Origin: Euglena gracilis
Lineage: Eukaryota > Euglenida > Euglenophyceae > Euglenales
Assembly (NCBI GenBank): GCA_039621445.1
Contig: CP154957.1
Location: forward strand, 11,241,845-11,305,844
Reading direction: 5' to 3'
DNA length: 64,000 bases
The position numbers and the translations under genes were made by a program. Of this stretch, positions 48,039 through 58,970 are shown one piece after another. Below the pieces are notes generated by a model, which worked only from the letters and a program-made list of their open reading frames with translations, ran no database searches and was not told where the DNA came from. Each line of letters begins with the position of its first letter. Position 1 is the stretch's first letter.

Positions 48039-50392
48039 GGGGGGGGGGGGGGGGGTCTTCTGACTTAAAAACGTGTTCAGCCCGCCAAATGCCTTGAAAT
48101 TCGTGGTCATGAACACGTTTTCCATGAGGGCATCTGTGGCAATGACACGTTTTCCATAAAGGCATCTGTGGCAATGACACGTTTTCCATTAAGGCATCTG
48201 TGGCAATGACACGTTTTCCATTAGGGCATCTGTGGCAATCAAAAAAATCGTTGTCATGAAAATTCGGCGACAGGTTGAGTGGCCAGGTGGTCCTCTACCC
48301 TAGACTAGGTAGAAATTGATGATGGACTTTTTGGTGGTCGCTAGCGACTAGTCGCTAGGGTCGCTAGCGACTAGTCGCCAGCGACCATCGGTGGTCGGAG
48401 CGACTAGTCGCTCCGACCACCAATTTTAAGTCCACCCCCCCCCTCTAAAAAAATTTTTAAGCCCCCCCCCCAAATTTTTCATTCAAATATAAAAGAAAAT
48501 GACTCAAAACCCACCCAAATGCCTTCCAAAACCCCCATTCGGGGGTCAATTTGCAAAAATTTTCGGGTAATATCTTCTCTTTGGGCCTGTTCTATGAAAT
48601 CATAGCATTTACAATAGCCTGGGAGCGCGACTCGGCCATCCTTGCCTTGCACACACAAGACTACATTCATTACGAAGCGCGACTCGGCCATCTTTGCCTT
48701 GCACAAACAAGGGGATTTTGTTATTTTGTGCGAGGGGGGGGGGGGTCCGGGGGGGGGGGGCGGCAGCCCCCCCCCCTCCCCCTCCGCCGGAGGAGGCCGT
48801 AGGCCGACTAAGTTCGCGTTTTGAGTCATTTTCTTTCATATTTGAATGAAAAAATTTTCGAGGGGGGGGCTTAAAAAATTTTTAGAGGGGGGGGTGGACT
48901 TAAAATTGGTGGTCGGCCCGACCACCAATGGTCAGTAGACTTGGTCGCTGGCGACTAGTCGCTAGCGACCACCAAAAAGTCCATCACCAATTTCCCGCAA
49001 TGAGCCAAGGGGTCTCGGGGTCCCCTGTGCACTTCCGAAGTGAACTGAACAGGGGGGAGGGGGGGAGGGGGAGTCCGGGGTCCCGAAGTGGACTACCTAG
49101 CCTCCAATGCCAAAAAATCAAACCAGAAAGCGAAATCATGGGTACCACCCCCCCCCCTTATTGTCCCCCCCCCCCTTATTGCCCCTCGGCCCCGGCCGAC
49201 GGGGGGGTTTTTTGGCTCGGCCAATGAAAATTCCTTTGGTACCCCCTTATTGTCCCCCCCCCCCTTATTGTCCAGTCGGGCCTCCCGGGGGGAGGTCGGT
49301 GGGACAATAAGGGGGGGGGGTAAAAAACAATTAGTATCAAAGGAGGAGCCTCAAGGGGTAGGGGGAGACGGTCAGGCACCTATGGTCACTTCCCATTTTG
49401 GTGCTCTGGTCGGCCCTGGTCGGCCCTGGTCGGCAAATAGTCGGCCATAGGTGGGGGTATCCGCCACAGAAAAAATGTGAAGGGATGCAATGATTTTCTG
49501 AATTGTCTCGCCAAGATCAAAAGGAAATGCCCCATAAGGCCTCCATTGGCAAGCACCTTCGGTCACCCACCCCTTTGGGCCCCGCATCGCCCTGCATCGC
49601 CCTGCATCACCCTGCATCGCCCTGCATCGCCCTGCATCGCCCTGCATCACCCTAGAGCCATCCAATAATACCCTATAACCGAAGACCAAAATTCAGGCAC
49701 ACAAATACAGCAGGGGCACTGGAAGGGTACTGCAAACACGACCACCTCACCCTCCAGCACCCGCAGCTCCTCCAGCCGGTCCCACCGCTGCCTCTCCAGC
49801 AGCAGCAACCACTGCCAGTCGTGCTTCTCCCGACCACGCAGCTTCCTCCACTGAAGGAGAGGCTAGTCAGCAAAAGCCTTCGGGGGTCACACTTCCCGGG
49901 GGTCCCGCTTCTTGGCCTCCAACCAACCTTCCTCGACATCCAACTCGCGACTTTGTGTATTAAATTCGCGGCTCGTTGGATGCCAATCCTTCCAAAGGCG
50001 CAGTATGCGCACCCTACACATGCGCACATGCGCATTCTCGGATTCACATGCCTTACAAGCATCCACGGATGCACATGATCATGCACATGCCTACAACCGC
50101 AACTACAGTCACCCGTTTATCCCACAACTTAAGATTCCCCCCATAATCTCCCTCTCCCACCAAAGCATCCACTCCAGGGAGTCACTCAAGGAAGGCCAGA
50201 CGAGCCAGGGAGGAACATCGTCGACTCAGGTACGAAGCAAGCACCAATGTGGAGTCTGTACGCAGGTATGCAGCAGGGGCACGATACCTTCGGCTCCAGG
50301 GGAGTCACACACCTCCTGGAGGGGGACAGAGAGGTCCAGCACGGCAGCAGAGGCAGAGGCATGGGCAGACATGAAGGGCATGCTGGAGTGGT
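46047..50392 (-). CDS. Unrecognised helical protein, internal exons (partial model)
   Basis: Exons in transcript order: 50392-50313, 49850-49751, 47402-47285, 46917-46810, 46360-46279, 46234-46191, 46113-46047. All phases match. The protein reads SSMPFMSAHASASAAVLDL, WRKLRGREKHDWQWLLLLE, LEELRVLE, LELEEENLKRHLQSLLNDI, KAHIEFQ, AAQLHTLALKEHVDRQHAA, QASSFWAGQRPAQPQ, EMWGRLDVQLKQPN, MQCMALQENIELSVAYL. It is mostly charged helix, perhaps a coiled coil. I recognise no domain. Both ends are missing. Junctions are GT-AG except the one at 46361-46809, which is a transposon removed as a non-conventional intron. The first two exons lie inside the 49373-53938 element, so they may be captured copies and not part of the host gene. 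An exon at 54.5 kb could lie upstream. Confidence 0.55.
46366..46806. mobile_element. CAGG-type element inside a reading frame, acting as a non-conventional intron
   Basis: A 441-bp element with matching ends CAGGCTTTTGCTTCAGGG and CCCTTAAGCAAAAGCCTG. Flanking 8-mers gttgtcgc (46358-46365) and gttgccgc (46807-46814) agree at 7 of 8. On the minus strand, removing 3 nt of one repeat copy, the element, and 5 nt of the other joins ADA-A-TKLAQA in frame. CAG then falls at +4 and CTG at -8. The interior has C/G runs and CGGCGCTTCGCGCCG-type palindromes. Confidence 0.85.
46988..47123. repeat. (GGT)n microsatellite
   Basis: About 27 GGT units at 46991-47069 and a shorter second run at 47093-47122, in an intron of the minus-strand gene. 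Confidence 0.95.
47802..48060. repeat. C/G-run block, possible CAGG-type element
   Basis: It starts CAGGCTTCTTTTTAAGACCC like the elements at 111 and 46366, and contains GGCGCTTCGCGCCG and two long C- and G-runs (48000-48055). The right end and target duplication were not found. Confidence 0.4.
48311..48995. mobile_element. Fold-back element with CGACTAGTCG palindromic ends
   Basis: A 685-bp element with inverted ends GAAATTGATGATGGAC and GTCCATCACCAATTTC. The arms, about 180 bp each, carry repeated GTCGCTAGCGACTAGTCGC words, then G/C runs and AAAGAAAATGACTC-type sequence. The centre has a direct repeat of GCGACTCGGCCATC followed by TTGCCTTGCACA (48627 and 48679). Related to 57204-57672 and 62911-63202. 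Confidence 0.72.
49145..49320. mobile_element. TA-TSD element, CTTATTGTC word family
   Basis: A 176-bp element flanked by TA (49143-49144, 49321-49322). The words CCCCTTATTG and CAATAAGGGG recur at both ends and twice in the middle. The left end has CCA before the C-run and the right end lacks it. Confidence 0.62.
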
Positions 50393-50682
50393 CTGCGGGG
50401 GAGGGAGGGTTACCCAGCAGTATAGGCCCAAATATGGGCTCCGTGCGGATTCCTGGGGGTGCTCATCCTGGGGGTGATGCCGACCTGGTCGGCCCGACCT
50501 GTGGTCGGCCCGACCCCTGTTGGTGGGATACCGACCTCTGGGGGTGATGCCGACCTGGTCGGCCCGACCCCCAGAAATCCGCATTACCCCCCCCACCTTT
50601 TGGAAATTTAAGCCCCCCCCCCCCTTCGTTTGAATAAGTCAATTGTTAAGTAAGGTAAAAATTTAATTAAAAAAATTTAATA

Positions 50683-51077
50683 ACGTGACCCCCCACCCTA
50701 TGTGGCACCCCCTCGGGAGCGTTTTGACCCCCTGGCGACCATTAGGGGGGGGGGGTGACAACTAGGGAGGTTAGGCAGGGGTGGGGGGGGGGGGGGTTGG
50801 GGGCTTCGCCCCTAAAGGAATTTCAATGGAGAAACTTCACCGGTGAAGTTCACCGGTGAAGTTCACCGCCATGTATTTCCAATGAAGAGGGGGGGGGTGG
50901 GGGGGGGTCCCGCCCGAAAAACCCAAAGTTCACCGCCTGATCTCCTAGGGGGGGGGGGTTACTCAATTTACCCCACATTTCCATGGGTCCATGGGTAACC
51001 CCCCCTAATTGTCGCCCCCCCAAGGGGGGGGGGTGACTATTAGGGGGGGGGTGACAAATGGGGGGGGGGGGTCACGT
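50683..51077. mobile_element. TA-TSD element, GTGAC word family
   Basis: A 395-bp element flanked by TA (50681-50682, 51078-51079). The ends ACGTGACCCCCC and GGGGGGTCACGT are perfect inverted repeats. GTGAC or GTCAC words next to G/C runs recur inside. CACCGGTGAAGTTCACCGG-like palindromes sit in the middle. Confidence 0.78.
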
Positions 51078-51079
51078 TA

Positions 51080-53395
51080 AACCCCTTTTATCTGCCAACC
51101 CCTTCTCGGGTGCAAGTCGACCTAACCCTATCCCTTTCATTAACAAAATAAACCCCTTTTATCTGCCAACCCCTTTTATCTGCCAACCCCTTTTATCTGC
51201 CAACCCCTTCTCGGGTGCAAGTCGACCTAACCCTATCCCTTTCATTAACAAAATACACCCCTTTTATCTACCAACCCCTTCTCGGGTGCAAGTCGACCTA
51301 ACCCTATCCCTTTCATTAACAAAATAAACCCCTTTTATCTACCAACCCCTTCTCGGGTGCAAGTCGACCTAACCCTATCCCTTTCATTAACAAAATAAAC
51401 CCCTTTTATCTACCAACCCCTTCTCGGGTGCAAGTCGACCTAACCCTATCCCTTTCATTAACAAAATAAACCCCTTTTATCTGCCAACCCCTTCTCGGGT
51501 GCAAGTCGACCTAACCCTATCCCTTTCATTAACAAAATCAACCCCTTTTATCTGCCAACCCCTTTTATCTGCCAACCTCTTTTCGGGTGCAAGTCGACCT
51601 AACCCTATCCCTTTCATTAACAAAATCAACCCCTTTTATCTGCCAACCCCTTTTATCTGCCAACCCCTTCTCGGGTGCAAGTCGACCTAACACTATCCCT
51701 TTCATTAACAAAATCAACCCCTTTTATCTGCCAACCCCTTTTATCTGCCAACCCCTTCTCGGGTGCAAGTCGACCTAACCCTATCCCTTTCATTAACAAA
51801 ATAAACCCCTTTTATCCGCCAACCCCTTTTCGGGTGCAAGTCGACCTAACCCTATCCCTTTCATTAACAAAATCAACCCCTTTTATCTGCCAACCCCTTT
51901 TATCTGCCAAACCCTTCTCGGGTGCAAGTCGACCTAACCCTATCCCTTTCATTAACAAAATAAACCCCTTTTATCCGCCAACCCCTTTTCGGGTGCAAGT
52001 CGACCTAACCCTATCCCTTTCATTAACAAAATACACCCCTTTTATCTACCAACCCCTTCTCGGGTGCAAGTCGACCTAACCCTATCCCTTTCATTAACAA
52101 AATAAACCCCTTTTATCTGCCAACCCCTTTTCGGGTGCAAGTCGACCTAACCCTATCCCTTTCATTGACAAAATCAACCCCTTTTATCTGCCAACCCCTT
52201 TTATCTGCCAACCCCTTTTCGGGTGCAAGTCGACCTAACCCTATCCCTTTCATTAACAAAATAAACCCCTTTTACCACCCCCCCCCCTAAATGACCCTAT
52301 CAATGTTGCTTCAGGACCCCCCAAAGGGTCATCTAGGGGGGGGGGTCATTTAGGGGGGGGGATACTTTTCCCACTTGAAAAATTGCTCTGCTAAATGACC
52401 CCCCCCTAGATGACCCCCCTAGGGGGTCATCTAGGGGGGGGGTCATTTAGGGGGGGGGGTGGTATCTGCCAACCCCTTTTATCTGCCAACCCCTTCTCGG
52501 GTGCAAGTCGACCTAACCCTATCCCTTTCATTAAACAAAATAAACCCCTTTTATCTGCCAACCCATTCTCGGGTGCAAGTCGACCTAACCCTATCCCTTT
52601 CATTGACAAAATCAACCCCTTTTATCTGCCAACCCCTTTTATCTGCCAACCCCTTCTCGGGTGCAAGTCGACCTAACCCTATCCCCTTCATTAACAAAAT
52701 CAACCACTTTTATCTGCCAACCCCTTTTATCTGCCAACCCCTTCTCGGGTGCAAGTCGACCTAACCCTATCCCTTTCATTGACAAAATAAACCCCTTTTA
52801 TCTGCCAACCCCTTTTCGGGTGCAAGTCGACCTAACCCTATCCCTTTCATTAACAAAATAAACCCCTTTTATCTGCCAACCCCTTTTATCTGCCAACCCC
52901 TTTTCGGGTGCAAGTCGACCTAACCCTATCCCTTTCATTAACAAAATAAACCCCTTTTATCTGCCAACCCATTCTCGGGTGCAAGTCGACCTAACCCTAT
53001 CCCTTTCATTGACAAAATCAACCCCTTTTATCTGCCAACCCCTTTTATCTGCCAACCCCTTCTCGGGTGCAAGTCGACCTAACCCTATCCCCTTCATTAA
53101 CAAAATCAACCACTTTTATCTGCCAACCCCTTTTATCTGCCAACCCCTTCTCGGGTGCAAGTCGACCTAACCCTATCCCTTTCATTGACAAAATAAACCC
53201 CTTTTATCTGCCAACCCCTTTTCGGGTGCAAGTCGACCTAACCCTATCCCTTTCATTAACAAAATAAACCCGTTTTATCTGCCAACCCCTTTTATCTGCC
53301 AACCCCTTTTCGGGTGCAAGTCGACCTAACCCTATCCCTTTCATTAACAAAATAAACCCCTTTTATCTGCCAACCCCTTTTCGGGTGCATGTTGA
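51080..53395. repeat. Minisatellite, 66/88-bp units with a 22-bp subunit
   Basis: About 25-30 units built from CCCCTTTTATCTGCCAA, CCCTTCTCGGGTGCAAG, TCGACCTAACCCTATCCC and TTTCATTAACAAAAT. Units are 66 bp, or 88 bp when the 22-bp piece with TTTTATCTGCCAACCCC is duplicated. Copies differ at few sites, so the array is young or homogenised. It is interrupted by one TA-TSD element. Confidence 0.93.
52275..52462. mobile_element. TA-TSD element caught inside the minisatellite
   Basis: A 188-bp element between ...CCCCTTTTA and TATCTGCC. Neighbouring units read CCCCTTTTATCTGCC, so the insertion duplicated exactly TA. The ends are perfect inverted repeats (CCA, ten C, TAAATGACC). The words TCATTTAGGGG and TCATCTAGGGG recur inside. 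This defines the family's borders precisely. Confidence 0.93.
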
Positions 53396-54493
53396 TCTCG
53401 TCTTTTGGAAACCCGGGGGGGGGGGCTTAAATTTCCAAAGAGGGGGGGGTAATGCAGATTTCTGGGGGTGATACCGACCTGGTCGGTATCACCCCCAGGG
53501 GTAGTTACCGACCTGGTCGGCCCGACCATGGTCGGGCCGACCAGGTGGTCGGGCCGACCAGGTCGGCATCACCCCCAGGATGGTCACCCCCAGGAATCCG
53601 CCCGGGGCCCCAAATATGGACCCCACTTCAGCCATCCAAAAAAAAAAGCATCGCCCAGCATCGGAACCCCACCTCTGTCTCCAAAAATCCAGCATCACCC
53701 AGCATCGCCCAGCATCGCCCTGCATCGCCCAGCATCATCAGAGGTGCTTGTTCCAGAGGGAAAGCTGCCGAATTCCTTCATCCATTCCCCTTCGGTCGGC
53801 CAACCACATGCAAGTCGGCCCTGGTCGGCCCTGGTCGGCCCTGGTCGGAACCCCCACCTACGGGGGTCCTGAAAACCATAGTCGGCCCTGGTCGGCCATG
53901 GTCGGCCCTTGTCGGCCCTGGTCGGCCGTAGGTGCCTGGAGACGGTAATGGATTTTGCAATTTCATTTTCTAGAAATGTGATTTTAACTGGCAAGGTGGC
54001 TGCCGAAGGCAGCCGAGATGGTGACGCCCTTTGAACCATTGATCATGTCATTGCAAAGGAAAATATCATACTCATGCCAAAAAAAAATATCTTTCCAAAA
54101 TCCCGGGGGGGGGCAGCCGCCCCCCCCCCCCCCGACCCCCACTTTCTACACCCCTGATGCTACCGATGCTTCCAATGGCTAATGTCACTCGTCCCCATCC
54201 AAGGTCAATTTTTACATCACAGAAAAATATTGGAAATATTTCCATTTTTTCTGCAATTTTTCCGCAATTTTTCCATCGGAAAAATGAAATTTTATTTTTC
54301 CGGAAAATAAGCAGTCCTACATACAGTGGTGGAAAAGTTTTTTTTCTCGGGGGTGGGGGGTGAGGAGATCCTTTACAAGGCAAAATTTAATCATTGCTTT
54401 TTTTCGCCTGAAGGGCCAAAGGGCGACGAGACGGTGGCACTTTTTTTTGAAAGATGTGATTGAATGTGGCAAAAAATGTTGCAATTTTTGACA

Positions 54494-54688
54494 TCATGGC
54501 ACAAATCCATCGCAATTTGCTGACTTTCTGTCTGATGGTCGACCTCGGAAGTTGGACATGAGGTGCATATCCGTGTGAATCACCTCGCATTGCAAGCCTG
54601 ACCGCCACAGGTAGTTGTGGTTGATGGCGTCATATTGTTGCAAATGCCATTTGACTTTAATTTTGTGTGTTCCCCAACAGTTTTCCAA
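54494..54688 (-). CDS. Possible exon of an unknown minus-strand gene
   Basis: The frame reads VKWHLQQYDAINHNYLW, LQCEVIHTDMHLMSNFR, with normal composition. A GT donor after NFRG (phase 1) would match the phase of the exon at 50392. No motif is recognised and no acceptor was fixed. Confidence 0.3.
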   Translation of the reverse strand: MENCWGTHKIKVKWHLQQYDAINHNYLWRSGLQCEVIHTDMHLMSNFRGRPSDRKSANCDGFVP

Positions 54689-55014
54689 GGCTAGAAATGT
54701 GTGAACGGTATGTTCGCCTTATCTGGTAAAAAAGCCAAATACTAGCATTCTTTTCACGATTTTGTGTTGATTTCTTTGAAGCCTTCAATGATACAAAATG
54801 GGTCCAAATTCACTTTCCTACTGGAAAAATTTATTTTCCAGTAGGAAAAATTGGAAAAATATTCTTGGTTTTTTTGAAAAATTGCAGAAATTTCAGCAAT
54901 CCTGACTGTGTGGGCAGTGCCGTATATATATGGGCAGTGCCGTATATATATATGGGCAGGGCCATATATGGGTGGCACACAACCTAAGTGGGAGGCCCCC
55001 GGTCCTTTTGACTA

Positions 55015-55430
55015 TAGGTCGGGCCGACCATGGTCGGCCCGACCTGTTTGTTACCGACCATTATGGTCGGCCCGACCAATCAGGCTGTTTCTTACCAACC
55101 CCGGGGGGGGAGGGGGGGGTGCGGTGAGCACCTGCCCAGGCAGGCACTACCCCCCCCCCCCCCGGGGGGTGGGTCGGATTTCGGCCTGTGCCCAGGCACA
55201 TTCCTTTGAAAATAGGCCATTTTTGGCTCCCCGGCGCCTTCGGCGCCGGGTCTGTGCTTGGGCACTTTTGGCCGTGTGCCCTACCCCCCCCCCCGGGGGG
55301 GGGTCGGATTTGGAGTGTGGGGTGGCTGCCCAGGCAGGCACCCCCCCCCCCTGGGGTGGGGTCGGCACCCGACTAAAATACAGCCTGCGACCAATTGGAG
55401 GTCGGGCCGACCATATGGTCGGTAGAAACG
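55015..55430. repeat. GGTCGGCCCGACC palindrome cluster, split by an insertion
   Basis: The words GGTCGGGCCGACC, CCATGGTCGGCCC and ACCATTATGGTCGG occur on both sides of the element at 55081-55387. Removing the element and one repeat copy makes one continuous palindromic cluster. Similar clusters lie at 50480-50575 and 53480-53575. Confidence 0.7.
55081..55387. mobile_element. CAGG-type element, perfect 8-bp TSD
   Basis: A 307-bp element flanked by CGACCAAT at 55073-55080 and 55388-55395. The ends CAGGCTGTTTCTTACC and GACTAAAATACAGCCTG are inverted repeats. The interior holds C/G runs, CGGCGCCTTCGGCGCCG and GCCCAGGCAGGCAC-type words. Confidence 0.88.
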
Positions 55431-56403
55431 ACCTCCATGGTTTTCCATTTCAGAAGCATAAAAACCCTTGGCCAAACCCTGTGGAACATACAGAGGGGCT
55501 ATTTTACCTACCAGACACCTTCATTGAGTTCATCTGGTTTGGCCTGTTTCGGCTCAGCCGTTTTCGGGCCATTTTGGGGTCAAAATTTTCAAACCTCTCC
55601 AAAATGGTGGATCAGGGACGTAAAATAAAGCCCTTGGGACCCTCCCATACAGGCCGCCAGGGCCAGTTGCAGGCCTGGCCCAAAATACAGTTGGAAAAGT
55701 TGAAAGAAGCGAAAAAGGTTTTTCGGCCCAAAACTGCCCTTTTTGGGCCTGTTTTGGGCCGCTGCCCTGGCTGTCACAAACATGAAGAGCTGGCTGCCAT
55801 CAGACACGTGAAGAGCTTAGCACTGCACAAAACCTGGTCAAATTGGGAAGGGGTGATAGCATTGCTTATTTTCCGAAAAATAAAATTTTGTTTTTCTGAT
55901 GGAAAAATTATGGGGAAAATTGCAGAAAAATTGGAAATATTTCCGATATTTTTCAATGGTGTAAAAATTGACCCAGGATTGGACGAGTCAACATTTGCCA
56001 TTGGGATCTCTATGTTTTGTTCTCCCCTGTGTCAGGTGTGGGTTGGGCAACCACAACTAGGTTCATGGGTTGGCAAGCGCCTCAACAGAAAGTTTTAAGT
56101 TTCAGAAATGCGACAAATCACACCAGAATGCAACTCATCTTTGGTCATCTTATGAAAAGACTGCTCGGCTTTCAATTTCTGGCATTCGGCTCGTCTTTCG
56201 CTCTAGTCGAATAATCTTTCAGAATTAAAAAAAAACCCATGCCTCGATACTTCAATTCCTTGGATCTGCTCCATAAGACTGCTGAGGGGATCTTTTTCTC
56301 TCTGAGATACAGATATAGACAATTTAATCGAAGAAAAACCTCAGAAAAAACAACCTCCATTGACCTTCCCGTGCTTGATGGGCTAATTCGCGCCTTTAAT
56401 TAG

Positions 56404-57198
56404 GAGAACCTCCCATACCCACGACCTGAGCAAAAAATACTCACTTCACAACAGGGCACACACCAAGGATGCCCTATGGGCCCCATTGGTTTCTCACTCG
56501 TTTTACAGGAAATCGTGGAAAAAATACGAAACGACACAGGCCTGTTGTGGAGTGCATGGTATTTGGATGATGGGGTACTCATCGGTCAACCAGAAAGTAT
56601 TAATGCTGCAGTACAAATCTTGAAGGACCTGGGCCCAACAGTGGGCCTACACCTGAACCCGCAAAAGTGCATCACCTGGGGTCCCTGTGGTGCAGAAATT
56701 GCTGCAAAGCACAACATGACCCACAAACAATGGCAACCGGGGGAGGGAATCAAAGTATTGGGTATACCGATTGACTTCCCAAACACATCCACCTTCCGTG
56801 AGCGCTCTTGGAATGCTGCGCAGGAAGACTTGGAAAGCCTGATTGATAAAATCACCGGCTTGGGGGACAGCCAAATCGCACATCACCTGTTACGCAATTG
56901 TGCTGACGGGTGCAGAATCACACACCTCCTCAGGGGCGCGGACACCCAACACCTGTCCAAAAGTATCAAACAATGCTCAGAAACAATTATCAAAGGCTTC
57001 GAAGACATCATGGGAACAGCCCTGACAAGCAACCAAAGACAACAAGTCTGCACACCATTGCACCTCGGAGGTTGTGGAATCAAAGACACCTGCCTCATTC
57101 AAGGCCCGGCTCGACTGGCGGCCCTGGCTAAATTCCACGCCAAAGGAAGCACAATATTACAACTGCCACTTTGTGTTGGCAACATACTCGGGGGCTAA
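56404..57198 (+). pseudogene. LINE-like reverse-transcriptase fragment
   Basis: A 264-codon frame after an in-frame TAG at 56401. RT motifs run in order: QGTHQGCPMGPIGFSL (motif B), SAWYLDDGVL with the YxDD catalytic pair (motif C), VGLHLNPQKC (motif D) and VLGIPIDFP (motif E), then a 'thumb-like' helical tail to LCVGNILGG. Motif A and the fingers are missing upstream: 56240-56400 gives related but interrupted text. No endonuclease or RNase H is seen. It is most like plant or algal non-LTR retrotransposons. Confidence 0.78.
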
Positions 57199-57203
57199 GT
57201 CGT

Positions 57204-57672
57204 TTTTGTGGCTCACTTTGGCATAGGCGGGGGGGGCTTTGCCCCCCCCCCCCGCACCCCCCCCCTCAAATAACAAAATCCCTTCTGTGTTGGCAATGGA
57301 CTTGGAGGGATAAGACCTTTTTTTGTGCAAATTTTGACTTATATTGAAAATCCAATGGGGAGAGGTGTTCTTTTGTCAAAAGTGGCCCAAAATGGACATT
57401 TCTTCCCAAATTTTTTGGTATATTCACCCCCGATTGGGGGGTTCTGGAGCCATTTGGGTGGGTTTTGACTGGTGTTGAGGTGATTTAGACAAAAGTTTTG
57501 AGCGATTGGGGGGGGGGGCTTAAAAGTCGGCGGTTTTGACCCGTTAGTACATTAGAGTGGGTAGTCGGTCGACTAGTCGGCCGACTACCCAATTGGTCCG
57601 CCGACTAGTCGGCCGACCAATTGGGTAGTCGGCCGACTAGTCGGCCGACTACCCACTACCCCCCCCCCCCAG
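57204..57672. mobile_element. Fold-back element with GTCGGCCGAC palindromes (partial)
   Basis: The right part (57556-57660) is an array of GGTAGTCGGCCGACTAGTCGG-like palindromes. The left part has CAAATAACAAAATCCCTT, and 57430-57490 is the complement of the sequence at 48500-48550 (ACCCACCCAAATG). It lies directly after the RT fragment. Confidence 0.6.
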
Positions 57673-57779
57673 TCTACCGTTTGGCACTGACTCCCAGAGT
57701 GGCCGTTTTGTGGTCCCACAGAGCAAGGGTGGCCACTTTGAGGGGGGGGGTGAGGGTAATACAAAATCTTTGAATAGTG

Positions 57780-58970
57780 AAATCAGCGAGCAGTGCTAGG
57801 CAACCAGGACAGTGCCACAACCACAGCGATAAAACGGAGGCAAACGTTTTGCTAGAGGGATCAGAAACGGCCAGTTACTTGCAAGCAGGGCACAGCCAGA
57901 AACCTTAACGGGGGGAATCACCAACCCCACACAAGCGAACTGTGGCAAGTGGCATACATCACAGGAGGGGGGGGGCGAGCGGCCGCGTGGGGGGAGGGGG
58001 AGGGGGGTCCGAGGGCGGCCACGTAGGCGAAGCATGTCCTAAAAATCAGTGATTTTTGGGTCCAAAAGTGGTCGTTTTTTTGGCCATTTTTGGGACACTT
58101 TTAATATAAAAAAATTTGCCCAAATTTGCAATTTTATGTCCAAAAATGGTCTTTTTTAGGCCTCAAGAAAGTCGCGATTTTTGCGAATTTTTTTTCTTGG
58201 GGAAGCTAGGCACAGTGGGGGGAGGGGGGGTCGAGGGGGGGGGCGAGTGGCCGCGCAGGGGCCGCGCAGGGGGGGGGTCCGGACCCCCGCCTGTTGCTTC
58301 TCGTCACCGTGATCAAAAAGTCACGTGACCTTCACCGTCCAAAGAGCAAATGCCAAAGCAAAATGGTGGCGCTACATGGGGCAACATTTGACAAATTGGA
58401 CGACTGGCTCTTGGGTCAAAACTGGGTCAGAAAAGACAAAAAAAAATCGAATTTTTTCCCCTCGAAACGATGTTTTTTGGCCTCCCGGATCTGGAAAACC
58501 TGTTTTCGAGCCGAAAATGCGCGTTTTTCGACCCCCCCCCCCCCCGTTTTGACCCGAAACCCATGGATTTTGGGTCATTTCTGGGTCAAAAAAAAGTCGA
58601 AAAAAATCGAACAAAAGGGGTATGGGGGGTATGGGGGGTCGCTGAGCTTTATCCCTTCATGGGTAAGAGCGAAGCTTACCTTTGGGGAAAAAGGGGGGTC
58701 GGACCCCCTTGCCCTCCCCCCCCCCCCCCCCCCCCCCCGGGTTGGGGCCACCTCGGGAACCGGCGGATTATCACTATGGTCCCGGCTCCGTTCCCAGAAT
58801 TTTTTTTTAGTCGCGAGCGACTGTATTTCCAGTTTCCAAATCACCTCTGTTTGACCCACAACTCCCTGCCAGGCCTGAGTTATTCAGGCGCGAAGGGGTC
58901 CAAACTGGGTAAGATTGGCCTGCCCCCCCCCCCTCTTCCGACTCTGCCATTCGCCGGGGTCCAAAAATCG
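57780..58970. other. Repeat-rich stretch without a gene
   Basis: C/G runs with GGCCGCG words (57960-58270) and the TAAGAGCGAAGCTTACC word at 58661, also found inverted at 42188 and direct at 40880. It is homologous in parts to 40440-42540. Confidence 0.45.

Larger units (their letters stand above)
49373..53938. mobile_element. 4.6 kb CAGG-type element with perfect 8-bp TSD, carrying exons and a minisatellite
   Basis: GAGACGGT flanks it at 49365-49372 and 53939-53946. The ends are CAGGCACCTATGG and CCGTAGGTGCCTG; imperfect subterminal inverted regions of about 80-110 bp are built from GGTCGGCCCTGGTCGGCC-type repeats. Inside are GCATCGCCC repeats near both ends, two minus-strand exon-like blocks (49751-49850, 50313-50392), a nested inverted pair (50430-50628 and 53405-53612), two TA-TSD elements and the minisatellite. 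No transposase is seen, so it is non-autonomous. The 8-bp duplication and CAG ends suggest hAT. Confidence 0.78.

Noticed and set aside
51058-53267. Repeated 'LTLSLSLTK' proteins over the minisatellite
   Set aside because: The frames arise from the 66/88-bp unit and are not tied to starts, splice sites or a known repeat protein.
51080-53395. CRISPR array
   Set aside because: Units are tandem with no unique spacers, in a eukaryotic nuclear context.
51080-53395. Telomeric array because of CCTAACCCTA in each unit
   Set aside because: The hexamer occurs once per 66-88 bp unit; it is a minisatellite and not a telomere.
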